This document shows positions 60,246-64,000 of a DNA stretch of 64,000 bases, in pieces. Each line of letters begins with the position of its first letter. Within the stretch, counting starts at the first letter, position 1. The position numbers were made by a program, and so were the translations under genes. The notes below the pieces were generated by a model. It was not told the DNA's origin. It worked only from the letters and a program-made list of their open reading frames with translations, and did no database searches. Source of the DNA: an uncultured Muribaculaceae bacterium (lineage in GTDB: Bacteria; Bacteroidota; Bacteroidia; Bacteroidales; Muribaculaceae); assembly GCA_947627615.1 (NCBI GenBank), contig CANQWS010000016.1:1-64000 (forward strand), in the 5' to 3' direction.

Positions 60246-62125
60246 TTTCCGTAACGGTTCTCGTAGAAACTGATATAGGCCTTGCAGAGCATCCGCAGGC
60301 CGCCCGCCGTAGGGTAATCGCCCGAGAAATACCAGTCGCCCGGACATCCCGGCACCGCCTGATGCAATCCTTCGATACTCTGATAGATAAGCTGCACCTC
60401 CGAGGTAATCTCCGGGGGTGTAAGCATTTTTGCTATTCTTGCAGCCACCTCTTCGTCGGTAAACGGCTCGTAGACGGCCTTGACCGGGTTGTAGAGTTCC
60501 GCATCCGAGGCGTCGGCAAGCCGCAGACACTCGTGGTAGATGTCGCGGAGCACCCCGCTGCGGCCTGTATCCTCTATCAGCGACACGGCGGCCCGGAACG
60601 CGCAGAATTCGCCCAGACTGCTCATGTCAATCCCGTAATAGTCAGGATAGCGCACCTGCGGCGACGAGCTGACCACCACAATCCTGCGCGGCTTCAGGCG
60701 TCCGAGCATCCGCAGTATGCTCTGGCGCAGGGTGGTGCCGCGCACAATGCTGTCGTCGATCACCACCAGATTGTCAACGCCCGGACGTATCACTCCGTAA
60801 GTCACATCGTAGACGTGGGCGGCGAGGTCGTTGCGCGTGTCGCCCTCGGAGATGAACGTGCGCAGCTTTATGTCCTTTATGGCCACTTTCTCCACCCTCA
60901 CCTTGCGCCTCATCAACTCCTTGACGGCATCGGCCGTGAGAGTGCCTGCGGCGTTCATCCGCTCTATGGCTTCGAGGCGCATCCTGTCAAGGTCGGCCTC
61001 CAGACCCTGGACCATGCCGAGGAATGCCACCTCGGCCGTGTTCGGTATGAAGGAAAACACGGTGTGGTCATAGTCACGGTCCACACTGTCAAGCACCTTG
61101 TCCACCAGATTGCGCCCGAGCTGCTTGCGCTCGCGGTAGATGTCGGCATCGCTGCCGCGTGAAAAATAGATGCGCTCGAATGAGCAGCGTTCGTTGCGTC
61201 CCTCGTCGAGAATGCGGGTCACGTCTATTTCGCCGCGCTTGCTGACGGTGATGGCGCATCCGGGCATCAGCTCACGGACATCGTCGGTCTGCACGCCGAA
61301 AACGGTCTGTATGGCCGTGCGTTCCGAAGCCACAACGGCCACCTCGTCGTCAACATAGTAGAACGCCGGACGGATACCGTTGGGGTCACGCACCACGAAC
61401 ATGTCGCCCGAGCCCGTGGCGCCACACATTGCGTAGCCGCCGTCCCATGACGGGGCCGTGGCTTTCAGTACCCTGCGCAGGTCTATGCGGTCCTCTATGG
61501 CCATGGTCAGCTCCGGGTCCTCCATGCTGTCGCGCAGCTCGCGGTAAATGCGGTGGTTCTCCTTGTCAAGGGCATAGCCCAGCTGCTCGAGAATGACTAT
61601 GGTGTCGCTGTAGAGCCTCGGATGCTGCCCCTGGGCCACCACCGAGCGGAAGATGCTGTCAACGTTCGTCATGTTGAAATTGCCGCACATCAGCAGGTTG
61701 CGCGACCGCCAGTTGTTGCGCCGCAGAAACGGATGCACGTAGCCTATGCCGTGCTTCCCGGTGGTGCTGTAGCGCAGATGGCCCATGTAGATTTCCCCTA
61801 TGAACGGCGCCGTCAGTTCCGCCTCCGAGGCGCTCATGTCCTCCGGATGCGATTCCTCGAGGCGTGCGGTGATTTCGCCGAAAATCTCCGTGATGGCCTG
61901 GGAGCCCACGGCTCTTTCGCGCCACACGTATTCCTCTCCCGGGCGGGCATGGAGCTTCACCACGCCCACTCCGGCGCCTTCCTGCCCGCGGTTGTGCTGT
62001 TTCTCCATCATCAGATAGAGCTTTCCGAGGCCGTAGGCATAACTTCCATACTTTTGTTTGTAATACTCAAGGGGTTGGCGAAGGCGAATCATGGCGATTC
62101 CGCATTCGTGTCTGAGAGGTTCCAT
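60236..62125 (-). CDS. purF: Amidophosphoribosyltransferase, long form
   Basis: This 629-aa enzyme would form phosphoribosylamine from PRPP and glutamine. The N-terminal glutamine hydrolase has Cys8 in MEPLRHECGIA, which would be exposed after removing a 7-residue propeptide, then EKQHNRGQEGAGV and GNFNMTN. The phosphoribosyl domain has VVIDDSIVRGTTLRQS. It is about 130 residues longer than usual PurF (470-510), with extra sequence between KDIKLRT and earlier blocks and at the C-terminus. Bacteroidota often carry such a second, longer copy. Own -7 box at 62153-62160. Confidence 0.88.
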   Translation of the reverse strand: MEPLRHECGIAMIRLRQPLEYYKQKYGSYAYGLGKLYLMMEKQHNRGQEGAGVGVVKLHARPGEEYVWRERAVGSQAITEIFGEITARLEESHPEDMSASEAELTAPFIGEIYMGHLRYSTTGKHGIGYVHPFLRRNNWRSRNLLMCGNFNMTNVDSIFRSVVAQGQHPRLYSDTIVILEQLGYALDKENHRIYRELRDSMEDPELTMAIEDRIDLRRVLKATAPSWDGGYAMCGATGSGDMFVVRDPNGIRPAFYYVDDEVAVVASERTAIQTVFGVQTDDVRELMPGCAITVSKRGEIDVTRILDEGRNERCSFERIYFSRGSDADIYRERKQLGRNLVDKVLDSVDRDYDHTVFSFIPNTAEVAFLGMVQGLEADLDRMRLEAIERMNAAGTLTADAVKELMRRKVRVEKVAIKDIKLRTFISEGDTRNDLAAHVYDVTYGVIRPGVDNLVVIDDSIVRGTTLRQSILRMLGRLKPRRIVVVSSSPQVRYPDYYGIDMSSLGEFCAFRAAVSLIEDTGRSGVLRDIYHECLRLADASDAELYNPVKAVYEPFTDEEVAARIAKMLTPPEITSEVQLIYQSIEGLHQAVPGCPGDWYFSGDYPTAGGLRMLCKAYISFYENRYGNQR

Positions 62126-62152
62126 ATCACTTCGACGTTAAATTTTCCGGTG

Positions 62153-62160
62153 CAAAATTA
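62153..62160 (-). promoter_or_regulatory. -7 box of the purF-like gene
   Basis: The minus strand reads TAATTTTG, an exact TAnnTTTG, 27 bases before the ATG. Confidence 0.55.
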
Positions 62161-62214
62161 CTCATAATTCCGTCACGCGCACTCAATATCCCCTATATTT
62201 TTTTGCCCATTCCG

Positions 62215-62263
62215 CCGCCGCGCGTAAAAACGACAGAAGCCGGACTGAGCTCAGTCCGGCTTC
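62215..62263 (-). terminator. Palindromic terminator after the TPR gene
   Basis: A perfect 28-base palindrome at 62236-62263 (arms GAAGCCGGACTGAG and CTCAGTCCGGCTTC) is followed, on the minus strand, by TGTCGTTTTTACG. It lies 30 bases after the TPR gene stop and upstream of purF. Confidence 0.8.
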
Positions 62264-62293
62264 CGCCTATAGATTTGTTATGTCTAAACCTAT

Positions 62294-62977
62294 TTATTTG
62301 TTTCCTGCGAGATTTTCGGCGCGGTCAAGATACTTCTGGAAATCTATGTTGGTGCTTGCGCCGAAGGAGGGATATTTGTCAATGATTGTGCGGTAGGCCT
62401 CGGCCTCTTTAGCATAGTTTTTCTGCGCGTTGTACACGTTGGCCTCCTTCATCAGGAAGTAGGGGGTGAGCGCAGGATTGTCATCGGAGATCTTGACGGC
62501 CTTCTCGTAGCAACCGAGAGCTTCGTCGAACTTGTCGAGGTTCACATAGCAGTCGCCCTCGAGAGCCTTTGCTGTGGCGCCGATAACGTCTTCCTTGCCG
62601 GAGTACTTCTTCACGTAGTCAAGAGCCTCCTGATATTTGCCCTGTTTGTAGAGTATGATGGCCGAGTTGAGGGCGGCGCGGTTGCCGGCTTCGTAGCCAT
62701 AATCGTCGGCCACTTTCTGATACTGCACGAGAGCTGTGGAGTCATTGCCCATCATCTGCTCCAGGTCGGCCTGACCGATGGCGCTGTCGGCGCTCTGGAT
62801 GCCCGGCCGGCGGATAGCGAAGATGTAAATCAGGATCACCGCGATGACGGCGGTAAGGGCCACGATGGCCCACATTATGGTTTTCTGGTTTTTCTCCACT
62901 TTCTGTTCAAGACCGGTGAGAGAGTCATTGAGCTCGTCGATGCTTGTACGGGGCTCGTTGGTGTTGTTATTTGCCAT
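62294..62977 (-). CDS. Membrane-anchored TPR protein
   Basis: This 227-aa protein has an N-terminal cytosolic stretch with a short coiled coil (SIDELNDSLTGLEQKVEKNQ) and one helix (IMWAIVALTAVIAVILIYIFAI). Four to five tetratricopeptide-like repeats follow (ALVQYQKVADDYGY, ALNSAIILYKQGKYQEALDYVKKY, EGDCYVNLDKFDEALGCYEKAVKI, and YAKEAEAYRTIIDKYPSF). It resembles the YfgM-type group, which helps envelope protein folding; function inferred only. It has its own -7 box (63053-63060) and terminator. Confidence 0.87.
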   Translation of the reverse strand: MANNNTNEPRTSIDELNDSLTGLEQKVEKNQKTIMWAIVALTAVIAVILIYIFAIRRPGIQSADSAIGQADLEQMMGNDSTALVQYQKVADDYGYEAGNRAALNSAIILYKQGKYQEALDYVKKYSGKEDVIGATAKALEGDCYVNLDKFDEALGCYEKAVKISDDNPALTPYFLMKEANVYNAQKNYAKEAEAYRTIIDKYPSFGASTNIDFQKYLDRAENLAGNK

Positions 62978-63052
62978 GATTTATCGTTACACTGTTTTTT
63001 ATTTTCATTCGATTGCACCGCTTCAAATGTGGCGATGCTATTTTACGGATTG

Positions 63053-63060
63053 CAAAATTA
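63053..63060 (-). promoter_or_regulatory. -7 box of the TPR gene
   Basis: The minus strand reads TAATTTTG, an exact TAnnTTTG; a CAA at about 63082 (minus-strand TTG) is at -33 spacing. Confidence 0.5.
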
Positions 63061-63208
63061 ATAGCTTTTTGGCTATTGTGCAATTTTTCCGCGATAAAAC
63101 CGCCAAATAATCGCCCGTCCGCCCCAAACCAAATAGCCTTAGTTGGTTTTTATCTCCGAAATTCCTAAAGTTTACGTCACTGGAACAGCAAAATACGAAT
63201 AATCGTTG

Positions 63209-63216
63209 TATCTTTG
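63209..63216 (+). promoter_or_regulatory. -7 box of the 50-aa protein gene
   Basis: TATCTTTG is an exact TAnnTTTG, followed by a leader of about 50 bases to the ATG at 63274. Confidence 0.5.
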
Positions 63217-63273
63217 TAAGCGCTCGAAAAGCAAATGAACTGTTTAACCATCATTTTCTTAGACATCAGAATC

Positions 63274-63426
63274 ATGGCACGACCGATAAAAGAAACTCCC
63301 ATACTTTATGGCTCTGATGCCCGGAGATTTGAGCTTCGCATGCAGAACCCTCCCAAGGTGTCGCTTGAAAAGAGAGCCGAAATACGCAAATCCTACGAAG
63401 CCGGCCTGAAAATGCTGGTCAAATAA
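63274..63426 (+). CDS. 50-aa MARPIKETP-type small protein
   Basis: The product starts MARPIKETPILYGSDARRFEL, a start I recall from small conserved Bacteroidales proteins, often seen beside an acetyltransferase-like gene and thought to be antitoxin-like. Here no partner follows: the next 445 bases have no gene. The C-terminal half (KVSLEKRAEIRKSYEAGLKMLVK) is a charged helix. An ATG 13 codons upstream (63235) would add MNCLTIIFLDIRI, which does not fit the family. Function unknown. Confidence 0.65.
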   Translation: MARPIKETPILYGSDARRFELRMQNPPKVSLEKRAEIRKSYEAGLKMLVK

Positions 63427-63470
63427 CAGTAACTCGGGCGGTAAACGAGGGAGATAGCAGCTGAGATAGT

Positions 63471-63535
63471 GAAAATGCTCTTTCCTGAAAGCATTTTTCG
63501 GGGGGGAATGATGTTTCCAGAGAGCATTTTTTTTT
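63471..63535 (+). terminator. Two overlapping terminator hairpins
   Basis: GAAAATGCT (63471-63479) can pair with AGCATTTTTC (63490-63499). Alternatively AAAATGCTCT (63472-63481) pairs exactly with AGAGCATTTT (63521-63530), which is followed by a T run. The two stems share their left arm, so only one can form. Confidence 0.6.
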
Positions 63536-63637
63536 GATTTTTGGGTCTGATAGGCAAGGAGTGGGCTCACCAGGATCAAGGGTGCGGGTGGTCACCGCGG
63601 AGTGCCGAAAGAAGTAGGGTGTTAGCAGCCTCGGGAC

Positions 63638-63815
63638 GCCTCTTCGAGGCGGAGAATGCCTTGAGTGGCAGGGAGATAAGGTGCCTTCGGCGAGGATTTT
63701 TGGATGGCAGCTGAAGCAGCCATTCCTACGTCTCCGATGCGGAGAATACCTTGTATGACAGGAGGATAAGGTGCCTTCGGCGAGGGTTTCAATGACGGCT
63801 GAAGCCGTCACTCCT
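63638..63815. repeat. Hairpin-rich imperfect 90-base tandem repeat
   Basis: The gap 63427-63871 holds no gene. In it two units of about 90 bases repeat: GGAGAATGCC at 63651 and GGAGAATACC at 63741, then GATAAGGTGCCTTCGGCGAGG in both with the same offset. Each unit holds small inverted repeats (CCTCTTCGAGG, GCCTTCGGC, GGCAGCTGAAGCAGCC; in unit two GACGGCTGAAGCCGTC). This is REP-like. A minus-strand frame through it (63419-63811) has a repeated peptide simply because the DNA repeats. Confidence 0.7.
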
Positions 63816-63871
63816 TTGGTGCGGCTGGGAAGTGCGGGTGCTGCGTGCGGCGGGGGAGTGCGGGTGCGGGG

Positions 63872-64000
63872 TTACTCGAGGACGAGTTTGATGGGGAGGG
63901 CGTCGCCGCTCTGGGGGTATTTAGAGAAGGTCGCTCTACCTTCAGCCTGCAATTTCGCGTCGTCGCTGGTGAAATTTTGGAATGAGCGGGAAATACCGAA
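63872..64000 (-). CDS. C-terminal end of an unidentified gene (runs off right edge)
   Basis: A minus-strand frame enters at 64000 and stops with TAA at 63872-63874, giving 42 residues: FGISRSFQNFTSDDAKLQAE, then GRATFSKYPQSGDALPIKLV, then LE. The composition and clean open frame look like real coding. Too little is present to name the family. Confidence 0.45.
   Translation of the reverse strand, partial: FGISRSFQNFTSDDAKLQAEGRATFSKYPQSGDALPIKLVLE

Noticed and set aside
63419..63811. A 130-residue minus-strand frame with repeated LAEGTLS peptide
   Set aside because: The peptide repeat mirrors the 90-base DNA repeat; Pro/Arg/Ser-rich composition and the terminator inside it argue against coding.

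Overview
The window looks like a chromosome segment of a gut Bacteroidales bacterium, most like Muribaculaceae. This is inferred from three things. The -7 promoter box TAnnTTTG, typical of Bacteroidota, recurs in front of many genes. The gene families are typical of the group (TonB-dependent receptor, DUF4827 and DUF3108 proteins, choice-of-anchor J secreted protein, LTA-synthase-like phosphotransferase, the AURKAIP1/COX24 micro-protein beside HU). The core is GC-rich, with AT-rich accessory blocks set into it. No 16S rRNA is present, so the species cannot be named.

Layout. 1-2.1 kb is an AT-rich accessory patch: an IS4-type transposase cut by the window edge, an orphan 212-aa protein, and a HEPN/MNT (type VII) toxin-antitoxin pair whose HEPN toxin carries an in-frame TGA. 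It ends in a tRNA T-arm-like remnant and a terminator. 2.1-6.4 kb holds a TonB-dependent receptor, a nitroreductase, a DUF3108 protein and a DJ-1 protein. 6.5-15.0 kb is a complete type I-C CRISPR-Cas locus: a 13-repeat array, then cas2-cas1-cas4-cas7-cas8c-cas5-cas3, all expressed from the minus strand, with the leader between cas2 and the array. 15.2-19.4 kb is a minus-strand run nrnA - DUF4827 - glmM - NlpC/P60. 19.5-26.6 kb is a compact minus-strand run starting with a small SPFH-tail-like membrane protein, then legB - neuD - neuB (nonulosonic acid), rpoN (sigma-54), an LTA-synthase-like enzyme and a PAP2 phosphatase.

26.8-33.5 kb has a Ca/Na antiporter and a lipid A/Kdo group (waaA, an LpxL-like acyltransferase, kdsB, a GT90 glycosyltransferase). 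It is followed by a run MTA/SAH nucleosidase - luxS - AlbA_2 regulator - GT2 (31.9-34.6 kb). 34.7-40.4 kb has a secreted choice-of-anchor J protein, RNase G/E with a hairpin in its 5' leader, a 29-aa ribosomal-type micro-protein, HU and a YjjG-like phosphatase. 40.4-52.2 kb is a queuosine-precursor transporter followed by an exopolysaccharide/capsule locus read on the minus strand: wzx, wzy, wza and wzc homologues, five glycosyltransferases or similar, and a radical SAM/SPASM protein. Much of it is AT-rich and it is probably exchanged horizontally. 52.3-64 kb holds a membrane GT2, an esterase, sbcC-sbcD, a thioredoxin lipoprotein, plsC, a long-form purF, a TPR protein, a 50-aa MARPIKETP-type protein, a hairpin-rich 90-bp tandem repeat, and the 3' end of a gene leaving the window.

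The main theme is the cell envelope: Kdo/lipid A, nonulosonic acid, LTA-like phosphotransfer and capsule. Two defence or conflict modules (type I-C CRISPR and the broken HEPN/MNT pair) sit at the left. The observations most worth a second look are the nonsense-interrupted HEPN toxin with an intact antitoxin, the CRISPR array end fused to a terminator, a spacer that translates to an HK97-portal-like peptide, the radical SAM enzyme and the kinase-dead Wzc in the capsule locus, the headless SPFH-like protein leading a sigma-54-containing operon, and the RNase G/E leader hairpin. I found no clear multi-gene system that I can claim is undescribed.
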